Part shown: piece by piece, positions 29,957 through 40,231 of the stretch
Layout of the letters: each line of letters begins with the position of its first letter
Numbering within the stretch: the first letter of the stretch is position 1
NCBI GenBank assembly: GCA_934045075.1
Contig: OW203723.1
Location: 1,560,045 to 1,624,044 of the forward strand
Length of the DNA: 64,000 bases
Source: Yponomeuta sedellus
Lineage: Eukaryota; Arthropoda; Insecta; Lepidoptera; Yponomeutidae
Direction of reading: 5' to 3'
The notes under the pieces: model-generated
Databases searched by the model: none
Seen by the model: the letters and a program-made list of their open reading frames with translations, nothing else
Told to the model about the DNA's origin: nothing
Translations under genes and position numbers: made by a program

Positions 29957-30493
29957 CCTTTCAAAATGTCCACTCTAGCGCAGAGAAGAGACTATCTCGA
30001 CTTGGTATTTTTACATAAAATAATCAGTGGAGCAATGTCGGACCCATACCTGTTAAGCAATCTCAATTTCTTTGTACCCAAACAAAATATGAGATCATCC
30101 CGTATTTTAACTTTCCGTCCTGATCAACCTCGTACTAACCTAGGCAGATCCTCTCCATTGTATCGTTTTCAGTCTCTTTATAACAATTTAGAGAGGTCAC
30201 ACACCCTTGATATATTCCACAACAATCTTTTGACTTGGAGACATAAGTTGCTGCAGCCACGTACCGTCTGATCAATTCTCAAATTATTAATTTGTTATTT
30301 GATTTTTAGTATTTTTATGTTTTATAGATATATTTCTTTATATTTTCGTATGTACCTATGCTATCACCTTGCGAATGCTGTTGCATGCCTATTAGTAGTG
30401 CACAGATCAGGCCCGAAATTATTTGTTTTGTTGGAATTAATTGATTTTTATCTGTGTACTGTTGGTGTGTTTATTATCAATAAATAAATAAAC
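29957..30493 (+). pseudogene. CR1/Jockey-like LINE: ORF2 C-terminus with 3' UTR
   Basis: The frame 29966-30271 reads RRDYLDLVFLHKII ... DPYLLSNLNFFVPKQNMRSS ... RTNLGRSSPLYRFQSLYN, the conserved carboxy end of CR1/Jockey ORF2 proteins, closed by its own stop. The 3' UTR runs to AATAAATAAATAAA at about 30480-30493. 5'-truncated, as usual for LINE insertions. Confidence 0.75.
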
Positions 30494-30599
30494 CTTCGGA
30501 TGAACTGGACTAAGAAGACATTATATACATTAGAGAAGGAAGTAGAAAAAAAAAGAAAAAAAAACTGGATTTTAATAAACATCGGTAATCAACCAATTA

Positions 30600-31013
30600 G
30601 TCTCTGCATGCAAGCAAAAGTCCCTAGACATCTGACAGTAAATGGTCTACTCGTTAAGTATCAACCCTTGTACGTCCCCACTGCTGGGGCAGGGATCTCT
30701 TTCCGCATTGCATGAAGGGTAGGCCATACTCCACCACGGGGGCCAAGTCCTTGTTGGTGGAGGATTGTAAGACAGTGGCAGGGCTTACTGTCAGAAGTTA
30801 TCAAACCACCCATCAGGCCTCCGACATGGCTTAATGACTGCCATCACATGACAACCGGCACCAACCGCTGCCTTGGGAAGCACGGAAGCGCTCGGAAAAA
30901 ATGCCACTAGTGGTTGTCCCGGGACGGTCGCCTTTGCTGCACCTGACCGCGCCTGTTGTTGCTTAACCAAGTGCTTGATTCCAATCACTCGGTTTGCATA
31001 GGCCACGAGCGCT
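30600..31013 (-). mobile_element. 5S-derived SINE, left arm of an inverted duplication
   Basis: A minus-oriented 5S SINE (30661-31013: CACTGCTGGGGCAGGGATC, CTGACCGCGCCTGTTG). Sequence outside the SINE at 30605-30660 is also shared, inverted, with 31622-31675 (AAATGGTCTACTCGTTAAG / CTAACGAGTAGACCATTT). The unit duplicated is therefore larger than the SINE itself. Confidence 0.75.
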
Positions 31014-31288
31014 TCTCTCGTTACCTTGGAATATTCCAACAAATCAGCTCAATAATTGATTTCAGGATTTCGCACGACATCGAAAATGGCCCTCTCCCTA
31101 CTCGTTAACCAACATTTTTTGAAGTGAACGAAAAGCACTGTTCGGCTTTTATTAGGCTTTTAGTCGAAACACGCAACGATAACTATTTTATAACGAAAGC
31201 AGTGTGTCAGGCTTTCAGGGCTACTGTCCGGCTAAATACGGATCGGAATCCGGCTGTTCTAGTTTTGAGCTCAGCTACACGGAATCCG
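31014..31288. other. Spacer between the inverted SINE arms
   Basis: About 275 bp of unique sequence forming the loop of the inverted pair. No gene or repeat seen. Confidence 0.4.
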
Positions 31289-31680
31289 CTCGTGGCCTAG
31301 TTGTACCAAGTGATTGGAATCAAGCACTTGAGTTAAGCAGCAACAGGCGCGGTCAGGTGCAGAATGGGTGCCCATCCCTTGACTACTGATAGTGGCATTT
31401 TTTCCGAACGCTTCCGTGCTTTGCAAGGCAGGTTAAGCCGTTAGTGCGGCCTGTCATGTAATGGCAGTTGTTAAGCCATGTCAGAGGCCTTATGGATGGC
31501 TTGATAACTTCTGATATAAGGCCCGCCACTGTCTTACATTCTACACCAAGAGTATGGCCTAACCTTCCTGCGATGCAGGAAGAGACCCGTGCCCCAGCGG
31601 TGGGGACGTACAAGGGTTGATACCTAACGAGTAGACCATTTACTTTCAGATGTCTATGGGACTTTTGCTATACCGCAGTT
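31289..31680 (+). mobile_element. 5S-derived SINE, right arm of an inverted duplication
   Basis: It begins CGCTCGTGGCCTAGTTG and has GTTAAGCAGCAACAGG, close to 5S rRNA. A shortened central block and the 3' blocks follow to CCCCAGCGGTGGGGACG. It continues past the SINE into the shared flank (31622-31675). The arms differ by many substitutions and indels, so the duplication is not recent. Confidence 0.75.
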
Positions 31681-32477
31681 TTCACCACCACCGTTTTTAC
31701 ACCATGTATAAGTATGTAAAATTAACGAAACCGGTGTGCGTGCATGCAGCGACTAAAAGATTTATTATAGGTGTTTATTCAAATACAGAAGAAATTACAA
31801 ACATAACGTACATCAATGTCGATGAAACGAAGGTAGAACAGCTCGCTAACGGTGAAGGAAAACATCGTGAGGAAATCTTAGAGGTGTTCCTCACTCACCT
31901 CACAGCTACGAATTTCCAATCCGCAATCTCTTCATGAGAGAGCTGGATAGATAATCATGAAAATGAGGCAGGCGGATGTGTGTGACGGATTTAGAGCTAC
32001 AGAATTCGCTAGCCAGGAAGATAGAAGCGGTAGATAAACGAAAACAGATTTTTCACGGTAAAATGTGTTGTGAAGCGAATACTTTTTTTTAGTTAATGGC
32101 AACTCTAATCGGTCCTAATTTGGACCACTATTTCTGCCAATGACGAGTCATTCATGGGAGCGACACTTCGACTTTAGTCGGTTTAAAAAATCCTTTCATG
32201 AACTGGATTCCAGTGCGTGACTGATGGGGAGCTTAAAACCCAAAGGACGTCACACATTATACTATCACCAGGCTTAGAATATTATATTTGCAGCGTATCA
32301 ATCGAACTGACAGACTACATAAAGACTGGAACTTAAATATCTGTCACATCTGACGTAAACTTTTCATAAAGAGTTCCATTCTGCTTGGACTCCCACAAAG
32401 TCTTAGTTACAACCTACATAGTTTATCTTTGTCTATCGAGAGTAGAGGTACTCTCAAGTCGGCATTACACTACGGCA
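31681..32477. other. Intergenic sequence with a SINE body at 31785-31950
   Basis: Bases 31785-31950 carry AACGTACATCAATGTCGATG, CATCGTGAGGAAATC and TTTCCAATCCGCAATCTC, a SINE body shared with 29640-29830 (inverted) and 37800-37900. The remaining about 500 bp show no gene. Confidence 0.45.
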
Positions 32478-32787
32478 TCTTGAGATGTAATAAGTTGTCG
32501 CTCGTCATACATTTTGTAGGAGACCAGTTCACACAGTGCTATAATAATATTATAGGTATAAAACGATTTTTAGTTTAATGTTATTAAATTAGAATGTTTT
32601 AGGTTTAGTTCCATTTTTATAATAATAGTGTAAGTAGTGAAATATCTATATATACATGTAAATACTGTTAAATCAATTAATGAATAAAATCTCATTATTA
32701 TTTAATTAATCTAGTCTATGTAATAAATCACTCCTTGCTATAAAACTAAATGTATGAGGAGCGATAAATTATTATATCTCAAGATAG
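32478..32787. mobile_element. MITE, about 310 bp, ATCTTGAGATNTAATAA ends
   Basis: About 40-bp terminal inverted repeats (32478-32518, 32748-32787) with roughly 80 percent identity. Both ends read ATCTTGAGAT then TAATAA, and an inner TCATACATTT word is shared. The interior is AT-rich and non-coding. Superfamily unknown. Confidence 0.6.
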
Positions 32788-33275
32788 AATATAATCTTAT
32801 TTTTTTCATCCCATAGTGAAAAGCCAGTTTGACGTCAAGGAAAAGCATTGTAGATGTTACGAGAAAAATGAAGCTCAAGGATGTTGAAAGCGTATTCAGA
32901 CTCTAATTTGTTGTAATTATTCATGTTTATTCATATGCGGGGAAACAAAGGCGAACCAAACATTTCTCGTTACGCCACATTTCAAATGCATAGAAAAGAA
33001 AAGGTACCTTGCGTGTAAATATTTATTCGTGGTGATGAAAGAATATTTCAGTGAAACAATGGAAAAGCAATTAAGTCTGTGTTTTTCTTTCTTTGTCATA
33101 TGTCCTGTTAAGTCAACAGAAGTATGGTACAATGGAGAAAATCTATTTCAATCGACTTCAAAAGAGGAGAAGGTTACTTTTATCTCAGACTATGTTCTCG
33201 CATAACTACGATATATCTTGACTGATTTCGTTTTTTTCATATTTAGGTAAATTATTTAGTTTTATTATAAATACT
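32788..33275. other. Intergenic sequence without recognised features
   Basis: A 71-codon minus-strand frame (32917-33132) has no domain. No repeat is recognised. Confidence 0.35.
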
Positions 33276-33492
33276 GTAGACTTTTAGTCCGGATCTACCT
33301 ACTTACGAGTGTTGTTATATCGGAAGAGTCCGACCGGGTTTCGCTCCGATTCGCAGAGCTTAATCATGGTGAGCAGAGACGGAGCTCGCGTCGTCGGTTG
33401 CTCGTCTCATACACTCTGCGAATCGGAGCGAAACCCGGTCAGACTCTTCCGATATAACAACACCCGTAAGTAGATCCGGACTAAAAGTCTAC
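33276..33492. mobile_element. Long-TIR MITE (GTAGACTTTTAGTCC family), copy 1
   Basis: Arms of about 80 bp: GTAGACTTTTAGTCCGGATC ... GTTGTTATATCGGAAGAGTC ... CGCTCCGATTCGCAGAG and its reverse complement, around a core of about 50 bp (GAGCAGAGACGGAGCTCGCG). Copy 2 follows at 34072-34402 and a solo end lies at 19935-20018. The 23 bases after the right end are shared with copy 2, so the real boundary may be further out. Confidence 0.75.
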
Positions 33493-33660
33493 AATGTGTT
33501 GTGCTTACGAAAGTTTTAGTTCAATCATTATAAAAGAGGTCAGAATTATATATAAAGACTAAAACACCAAAGTATAACATGCGCCATAACTAATGCATTT
33601 ATGCTGCATGTCCTATATTTAATGTCCACCATAAAGTTTCCTCATGAAACTACGAATAAT
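33493..33660. other. Spacer
   Basis: Shared AATGTGTTGT...TTACGAAAGTTTTA segment at the left (as after 34402), then unique AT-rich sequence. Confidence 0.3.
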
Positions 33661-33970
33661 AAAGTGAGTGTTCTTGAGTGGAGACCGCGACTCGGCAAAC
33701 GTAGTGTAGGACGCCCTCCGACCAGGTGGGATGACGATCTGCAGAAAACTGCAGGCAGATGCTGGACGCGGCAAGCTGAAGGCAGGGCGCTACGGCGCTC
33801 ATTAGGGAAGGGCTGTGTCCAGCAGTGAACTACATAATATAGCCTGAAGAAGAAAAAGAAGAGTGATAGATATAGAGAACACTTTATTGCACGACCAGAA
33901 CAAAGAAATAGAAATGGTTTCTTAAATCTAACTAGTTTCGTATCGCTAAGAGCGACCTCTTTTAGACAAC
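33661..33970 (+). pseudogene. RTE-type LINE C-terminus plus 3' tail, followed by a LINE tail
   Basis: The frame VLEWRPRLGKRSVGRPPTRW ... DDLQKTAG ... GKGCVQQ is the conserved RTE ORF end. The usual terminal tryptophan codon is TGA here, so it stops one residue early. A 3' tail of GAAGAAGAAAAAGAAG ends near 33863. Bases 33870-33970 are a separate minus-oriented LINE tail (AGAACACTTTATTGCACGAC). Confidence 0.7.
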
Positions 33971-34071
33971 AATAGGAAAGGTTTGGCGTGTAAGTTGTTG
34001 GTGGCAAAATTAAATTAATATAAAAAAGCACTCCAAAGCTCAGAGGCAGTTTATTTAATCTACACAGATTA
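33971..34071. other. Short spacer between a LINE tail and MITE copy 2
   Basis: About 100 bp with no recognised feature. Confidence 0.3.
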
Positions 34072-34402
34072 TAGACTTTTAGTCCGGATTTACTTACGGG
34101 TGTTGTTATATCGGAAAAGTACGACCAGGTTTCGCTCCGATTCGCAGAGCTTAATCATGGTGAGCAGAGACGGAGCTCGCGTCGTCGGTTGCTTGTCTCA
34201 CACTACGGGCAAGCGCGCGGTGCGCCCGCGCCGAGATAGGTGGGGCGGGTGCCGACACTGGCTGCGGGGGATTCCCGCTGGCTTGCGCCGCAGCGCCTAC
34301 TGCTTTCCCGTCGTCAATGCCACTAGGCATGATGGCACAGAAACCTGGTCGGACTTTTCCGATATAACAACACCCGTAAGTAAATCCGGACTAAAAGTCT
34401 AC
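34072..34402. mobile_element. Long-TIR MITE, copy 2, with a GC-rich private core
   Basis: The termini match copy 1 (TAGACTTTTAGTCCGGAT ... ACCCGTAAGTAAATCCGG). The left inner segment CAGAGACGGAGCTCGCGTCG is also shared. About 150 bp of GC-rich sequence (34205-34340, GCGCGCGGTGCGCCCGCGCC and onward) are found nowhere else in the window and differ in composition from everything around. This may be captured sequence or the ancestral core. Confidence 0.75.
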
Positions 34403-34440
34403 AATGTGTTGTTCTTACGAAAGTTTTACTACACAAATTA

Positions 34441-34555
34441 TTTTATTATTTTTAATGCACTAAACCGTGCTAAGGACAATTTAAAAAACCTATTTAGAAG
34501 CTAAAATTTCCACCCATGCCGGGATTCGAACCCGCGACCTCTGGCTATCCGTACC
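34441..34555 (-). mobile_element. T308 insertion F: 5'-truncated single copy
   Basis: Flanked by ACTACACAAATTA (34428-34440) and ACTACACAGATTA (34556-34568), a 13-bp duplication with one difference. It runs from the 3' terminus inward and stops in the anticodon-like stem (GGCTATCCGTACC). No inversion. Divergence shows it is older than array B. Confidence 0.8.
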
Positions 34556-34568
34556 ACTACACAGATTA

Positions 34569-34986
34569 GTCACCAAGACATAACCACTTACCTCTTTACC
34601 TTGTAAAATCCTCAACACAGACTATTTTATCGGCACTTATCGAGTGCTTTGAGGCTAATCCCATAGAATCAATGAGATTGAAAGCAAATTGAACCGAAAT
34701 TGAACTGTTTAATGTCGCTAGACCTCGCCCGGGATTGAACCAAAATTGTAGTTGTAGTTATACAACTGTAGTTTTACTAGTAGTATTTTTATGTTGTTAT
34801 CCCCAAAAACAATATTACTTTTTTTTGTGTTTACAATTTTGGTTCTAACGCAAAGCATGTATACTTACAGTTTAAAGTAACGTTCAAAAGGCACAAGAAT
34901 AGAATATTAAATTCCCTGGTTTGGTTTTTCAAGTTATTCTGTGATTAACGGTTCTGGTGGTACAATTACATAGTATTTCAAATAAT
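34569..34986. other. Intergenic sequence without recognised features
   Basis: A few short self-complementary words (ACAACTGTAGTT near 34750-34775) but no element ends or gene. Confidence 0.3.
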
Positions 34987-35225
34987 TAAGTAATTATATT
35001 ATTTATTAGGCAAACAAAACAGATACTAGCCAGTAAATGATCAAGATAACATTAATTAACATGTAAGATCCAGACTAATCTCCAAAACATGTGAACACAG
35101 CATGGTTCCAATAATACGAAACTTAGACGAGTTACTTAAACTAACTCAACATGCATTTTTGTTTTCTTTTGCGTTCAATGAACGTTTCATAAAGCTGAAA
35201 ACATAGAAAGATAGTTACAACGAAA
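34987..35225 (-). repeat. LINE 3' region, minus strand
   Basis: The reverse complement of 59255-59465: shared TTTATTAGGCAAACAAAAC, AACATTAATTAACATGTAAG, CCAGACTAATCTCCAAAAC and a TTGAATGAACGTTT-like block. No coding part is retained. Confidence 0.6.
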
Positions 35226-36059
35226 TTATGACAGTCAGAGGAGGCGACTATTTTTTCGGGCTGATTAAACTTTTTCCAAATTAAGACTGAAAAAATCCTA
35301 TTTTAGGGATAAATACTGATAATGTTTTTATTGATGTTTGTTACTTCATTACATGAGCGTTAAATTATGTTAAATTGCCATTGTACCTACTACTGTTTGT
35401 TTTACTCAATAAATAGGTTTTTAAAATAAAGCCTACCAGATAATAGATTTAGTTTTGGCTGCTTCAGTGCAAAAATCTCTGTTTTGCTGCTTTTGCGTAA
35501 CAATAAACGTATCTCATCCACACACTACATACACACGCACACTCACACACACACGCACACAGACTCACACTTTCGGTAGATGAAGCCAAGCTAATATAGC
35601 AATCGTGATTACTTGATTTACCTTCATAAAAAAATGTTTATTTCTCAATCAATTTGCCCATAATTGTCCACTGTTGGGCATCGATACCGTAAAGATCTTA
35701 ATGTACTTAGGTTAATTACAAATTATTAAGTACCTATTGTTTATTTTAATTGTATTGCTGTGCATTTCTGTTGAGTAAATAAAATAAATATACAATAAAA
35801 ATATACCGTGTAATATCGCTTTTACGTTGCCGTATGTTGCAGCGATATCAAACAGGGAAATGAAATACAAAAGGTCGTGCTAAAATATGGCAAAAAGTAA
35901 TTTCCACACAACGAAATATTTGTAATTGCTTTCCTTTGTTTGCGATTAAAATTCTGGAATGGCTATAAAATGTTGTAGGTACCTGAGATTTCCGCTCAGC
36001 CTCATATTTGAGCCTTTGTACGTAGCACGGCTGTTAGAACATGTATGTGAATATTGTAA
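35226..36059. other. Intergenic sequence with CA-rich tract
   Basis: A CA-rich interrupted microsatellite lies at about 35520-35570. The rest has no gene or repeat that I can recognise. Confidence 0.4.
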
Positions 36060-36392
36060 CATAGTTAGAATATTTTCGGGGCTTAATCGCGTAGTAATTT
36101 ATTGCTATTTTACCTCGACGTTTCGACGACGTTACAGTGATCGTGGTCACGAGAAGACTGATAGCTGGCACACGTTCGCCACAGCACAGTCTTCTCGTGA
36201 CCACGATGACTGTAACGTCGTCGAAACGTCCATAGTGCTTAGTGCGAGTTTGACAGATCCAATCGAATAACTTTACTACCGCGTTACGTATAACGTTAAC
36301 GCGATCGAGTAGTTAAAAAACTCGCACTAAGCACTCAGGTAAAATAGCAATAAATTACTACGCGGTTAAGCCCCGAAAATATTCTAACTATG
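36060..36392. mobile_element. MITE with CATAGTTAGAATATTTTCGG ends, carrying a nested MITE
   Basis: The left end CATAGTTAGAATATTTTCGG is exactly inverted at the right end (36371-36392). Arms continue through CTATTTTACCTCGACG and ...CGACGACGTTACAGT..., then pair again around GTGGTCACGAGAAGACTG. A second MITE (36234-36335) interrupts the right arm. A longer relative is at 36561-36863. GAAACGTCG-type words also occur at 57040 and 63575. Confidence 0.75.
36234..36335. mobile_element. 102-bp MITE, deletion derivative of the 2008-2311 element
   Basis: Both termini read AGTGCTTAGTGCGAGTTT outward-in. The left half matches the right end of the 2008-2311 copy and vice versa, so it is the same family in reverse orientation with about 200 bp deleted. 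The flanking triplets are CAT and CAG. Confidence 0.75.
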
Positions 36393-36560
36393 TAAATATT
36401 GTAAATCAACCATTAAAAGCAAAGGTTTGAGCAACTAATTTTATAACCTACATACTAGAAATTAGGATCAATAACCTAGGACTTTAATCGATTTCTGCCA
36501 AAAACGGCTGTTTTTATTACGTTCCAGGCCCCTAGGGTGTATGTTCTAATATTGTTATCA

Positions 36561-36863
36561 CATAGAATATTTCCGGGGCTCAAGCGGTTGAAATCAAGAA
36601 ACACAAAAACTTTAATCGGGAATGTGGTTTCAAACTGTTGAAAACGTGGGATCCGGTCATCAAGAAGTGTTCGAGTGTCGCAACCCTAAAAGAGCTTTGT
36701 GATGGCTGATTGAGGGTAGTCTAAAACCTTATCAGCCGAAGATGCGAACGGGTACCAGCCATCAGGCTTCTCGTGACCACGATGACTGTAACGTCGTCGA
36801 AACGTCGAGGTAAAATAGCAACAAATTGCTATGCGATTAAGCCCCGAAAATATTCTAACTATG
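36561..36863. mobile_element. MITE related to 36060-36392
   Basis: Ends CATAGAATATTTCCGGGGCT (left) and AGCCCCGAAAATATTCTAACTATG (right). The right half, with CGTGACCACGATGACTGTAA and CGTCGAAACGTCGAGG, is shared with 36060-36392. The left half is diverged. No coding capacity. Confidence 0.65.
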
Positions 36864-36912
36864 TGTTCAAGTCGCAAAAGTTTAAAATATTTTGGAAAAA
36901 CATATTTTAGAA

Positions 36913-37140
36913 CAAGTTATGATTTTTATTCCATAGGTGGCGCTAGTTGTTACCTAAAGCGCCTTAAATAAGTCAGTATATTGCTTTATTCTTCCCTACT
37001 CCTCACTGATGACCTCATTAGGTATCGATGTTAAGAGAAGATTGATGGTGAAGGCAGGGACAAAATTATAGATAATTTATAATTCATTGAACGAATAAAT
37101 TACACATCAAAGTAGAATTTCGTACTGATAATATAAATAT
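36913..37140. repeat. Direct repeat, left copy, flanking a 5S SINE
   Basis: CAAGTTATGATTTTTATTCC, GGTGGCGCTA, AAAGCGCCTTAAATAAGT and a long ATCGATGTTAAGAGAAGATT block recur at 37500-37690. The right copy has an about 30-bp deletion. Together they bracket the SINE at 37141-37490. Confidence 0.8.
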
Positions 37141-37490
37141 GAAGCGATTGTGGCCTAGTCGAACCAAGTGATTGATTTTAAGCAACAACAGGCGCGGTCA
37201 GGTGCTGGATGGGTGACCATCTCGTGACTACCGCAAGTGGCAATTTTTCCGAGCGCTTCCGTGCTTCGCAAGGCGCGCTAAGCCGTTGGTGCCGGCTGTC
37301 ATGTAATGGCAGTCGTTAAGCCATGTCAGAGGCCTTATGGGCGGCTTGATAACTTCTGATATAAGGCCCGCCACTGTCTTACAATCCTCCACCTACCCGG
37401 ACTTGGCCCCCGTGCTGGAGTATGGCCTAACATTCCTGCGATACAGGAAGAGACCCGTGTCCCAGCAGTGGGAAACAAGGGTCGATATCA
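37141..37490 (+). mobile_element. 5S-derived SINE between direct repeats
   Basis: GAAGCGATTGTGGCCTAGTC head with a small deletion, then GCAACAACAGGCGCGGTCAG and GGATGGGTGACC (5S C-box), full body, and AGAGACCCGTGTCCCAGC 3' block. Complete or nearly so. Confidence 0.8.
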
Positions 37491-37499
37491 AGTTATGAT

Positions 37500-37690
37500 T
37501 TTTTATTTCATTGGTGGCGCTAATTAGCACCCGAAAGCGCCTTAAATAAGTATATTGCTTCATAGCATTAGATATCGATGTTAAGAGAAGATTGATGGTG
37601 AAGGCAGGGACGAAATTATAGATAATTTATAATTCATTGAGCGAATAAATTACACATCGAAGTAAAATTTCCTAATAATAAACTTAGAAA
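37500..37690. repeat. Direct repeat, right copy
   Basis: See the left copy at 36913-37140. The spacing between the start points is 587 bp. The arrangement could be a duplication that followed SINE insertion with loss of one SINE, or a larger repeat unit. Confidence 0.8.
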
Positions 37691-37713
37691 TAAAAGATTA
37701 TTTTAGACAAATG

Positions 37714-37920
37714 AGCGGTGGTAGCGGAGCGGTAGAATGCTGGCCTCACATTTGGGACGACGCGTGTTCGAAGCATTTTGAACCCTACAACTTTGTTTCT
37801 AAGTTGTGAGGAAATCTCAGCGCTTGAAATTTCCAATCCGCGGTGGGCACGCGTGGTCATGCCCATACTTAGAAAATACCTCTCCGTCTAAGAGAAGGCC
37901 CGGGCCCCGCAGTGGGACGT
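37714..37920 (+). mobile_element. tRNA-derived SINE with CAGTGGGACGT end
   Basis: The tRNA-like head GGTAGCGGAGCGGTAGAATG ... CGTGTTCGAAG is followed by the body TTTCTAAGTTGTGAGGAAAT, TTTCCAATCCGCGGTGGG, CACGCGTGGTCATGCCC, and the 3' block GGGCCCCGCAGTGGGACGTA. This is the most complete copy in the window of the family with fragments at 21770, 27160, 29640 and 31785. Confidence 0.7.
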
Positions 37921-38096
37921 AATAAATATATAAGCTAGATATAAAATTAAACGTTGTGTCAAATTTGTCTAAAATGTAACAGTTGTAAATTGTACAGTTT
38001 TATAATAAGTACTGTCGTATACATAATTCATTAATATTTACCACAAGACCTTGCAAAGTTAGTTATATCATTATTATGCATCGATAACTATCATCT

Positions 38097-38276
38097 CTTC
38101 TATAATATAAACATGAATCGCTGAATGTGTTGGTAAGCGCAAATCTCGAAAACAGCTGGACTGATTTCGCTGATTCTTTTTTTAGAATATTCCTTGAAGT
38201 ACAAGGATGGTTACGGAGAGAAAAAAATAATTAAAAATTGACTGTTAGGCAGTACGAAGTTCGCTGGGTCAGCTAG
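38097..38276 (+). mobile_element. Non-autonomous Helitron-like element
   Basis: AACATGAATCGCTGAATGTG and ...AGTACGAAGTTCGCTGGGTC then AGCTAG, followed by T. The organisation matches 22725-22918. The small inverted word CGAAGTTCG near the 3' end fits the terminal hairpin of Helitrons. Confidence 0.65.
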
Positions 38277-38544
38277 TTTATAATAAAGATCATAATGCCA
38301 AAAGAATTTTGGTGAAAGTTGGTTTTCACCTGCAACGTTTAACAATTTCACTAATCAATTTATTGGAACGTTGTCCGGAATGAAATAACCACAAGTTTTC
38401 GTTATTTTGGCACCGACTGGCACGAGGCAACAGGGGCTGTGTCAACACAGGAGTAATGAGTTTTGCGAGTCATTAAACGAAACTATTATGGCGTTCGTTA
38501 TCCAGGCTTCTTCATAAATATTTCAATATAAAAGACAATGATTG
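38277..38544. other. Spacer
   Basis: No gene or repeat recognised. Confidence 0.3.
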
Positions 38545-38850
38545 ATTGATTAACAATTTATTTACAAAAAACACACACACGTATACAAAGTGAAGCCATA
38601 AGAATCTGGTTACAAGTCACAGCACGAAGAAATAATAAACAAACAAAACAGTAGCATTGGTACATGAAAAGCGAAACACACAGACAACTAGCCATACACA
38701 GTACGGCAATGTACCCGGGCAATGTACTAGACTAAGAGTGACCAACGTAGGTGTGGCAAACGTAAATGGGCTCCGACTCAGCATGTGCTGGAAGTTCGGA
38801 AAAAAACTTCAGCGCTGATATTCTGCCGGTACCCGGCAATGACAACCTTA
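38545..38850 (-). repeat. LINE 3' region, minus strand
   Basis: GATTGATTGATTAACAATTTATTTAC at the left (tail and polyadenylation signal in reverse) and a right part shared with 28665-28755 (CCGACTCAGCAT, GCTGATATTCTGCCGGTACC). No coding segment retained. Confidence 0.5.
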
Positions 38851-39420
38851 AAAAACTGGCTAAGTGCGAGTTGCATTCACGCTGGGTCCTTTGACACGAC
38901 ATAAATTTACCAAAAGCGGCACAATAATAAAAAATACGGGACTCTAGCTGTCACGTATTTGTGCCGATTGGTATCAAGACAGTTGGACCGTTCTTCAAAC
39001 AACTTTACTATCTTAGCGGCCCATCGACACGACTAGGCCCTAATACTTACTTACTTTTTCAATAGAATGATATAAGCACGACAATGCCTCGATTTGGCAG
39101 TCTACAAAGCAATGCCAGTACAATGTCATTCCAGTATCTTTCGCGAAGAGGATCGAATAGGGCGAGGCACTGAATTAAAGTAGCACGAGTTATACCATTG
39201 CAATGCGATTGGTTACTAGACTACCGATAGTGTGAATGAAGTTACCATTCCCTGACTGTCATATTAGTCCGGTAAAAGTCATCTCATTCACACTAATGAA
39301 GGATTTTTTTGAACAAGCATGCATTTAAGAGAATCGCCCTCCAGGTACCCCAGAGCTGGCTATTACCCATATACCTTGCAAGTTTCAAGAGTTATATTAT
39401 TTTAATAAATCATATGTCTG
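38851..39420. other. Intergenic sequence; right part repeated at 61.2 kb
   Basis: Bases about 39280-39420 (CATTCACACTAATGAAGG, GAATCGCCCTCCAGGTACCC, TTATTTTAATAAATCA) match 61220-61365. Both lead into a minus-strand 5S SINE. The remainder is unassigned. Confidence 0.45.
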
Positions 39421-39765
39421 ATATCAATCTCTTTTGTATGTCCCCACCACAGGGCCCCCTGCTGGGGCACTAATCTTTCTGCGATGCAGGAAGACACCCT
39501 CCTGCATCGCAAAAATGTTCGGACATACTTCATCACGGGGGCTAAGTCCGGGTTGGTGGAGGATTGTAAGACAGTGGCGGGCCTTACTGTCAGAATTTAT
39601 CAAGCCGCTAGTTATAAGGCCTCTGACATGGCTTAACGACTGCCATTACATGACAGACGGCACCGACGACTTAACGTGCTTTCCGAAACACGGAAGCTTT
39701 CGGAAAAAATCCACTAGCGGTAAACACGGAACGGTCCCCTACCTGCACCTGACCGCGCAATAAAG
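39421..39765 (-). mobile_element. 5S-derived SINE, minus strand
   Basis: The 3' side starts TGTATGTCCCCACC, with a local duplication of the CTGCTGGGGCAC/GCGATGCAGGAAG block. The body runs through CTTACTGTCAGAATTTATCA and ends within the 5S-like head at CACCTGACCGCGC, so the first about 60 bp of the head are missing. Confidence 0.75.
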
Positions 39766-39962
39766 ATTTTTTTAATTTAATTCAACACACTCTATCAAAT
39801 CCAAAAGCTCTGACTTATAGATCATGCCACAGATCCTTATCTATCTATCTTATTTTATTATTGTTTATTTTTACATCTGGAAATTGTATTTTACCTAATT
39901 GATTTTAGAATGCGCTTGGCTCCCTAGGTTACGCCTCCGTACAGAACCTAAAAACATCGAAC
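39766..39962. other. Spacer
   Basis: No recognised gene or repeat. Confidence 0.3.
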
Positions 39963-39974
39963 AAGATCAACAGA

Positions 39975-40219
39975 TTACACTATTTTTATTTTTAATGCAC
40001 TAACCCGCGCTAAGGAACAAATTTAAAAACCCCTTTTAGAGGCTAAAAATTTCACCCATGCCGGGATCCGAACCCGCAACCTCTGGCTATCCGTGCCAGC
40101 GCTCTACCAATTGAGCCAATGGGCGACTCACGGCATCAGTGAAATTTCGAACCTCTAATTGAAATTTTTAATTTTTGAAATTGAAATTGTGAAATTTTTA
40201 GCCTCTAAATGGGTTTTTA
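39975..40219 (-). mobile_element. T308 insertion G: truncated unit with inverted 3' scrap
   Basis: Flanked by AAGATCAACAGA (39963-39974 and 40220-40231). A minus-oriented unit runs from TTACACTATTTTT to GAACCTCT (about 40158). A short AT-rich filler built of GAAATT/AATTTTT words follows, then a plus-oriented end TGAAATTTTTAGCCTC to GGGTTTTTA. The filler suggests template slippage or microhomology at the switch point. Confidence 0.85.
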
Positions 40220-40231
40220 AAGATCAACAGA

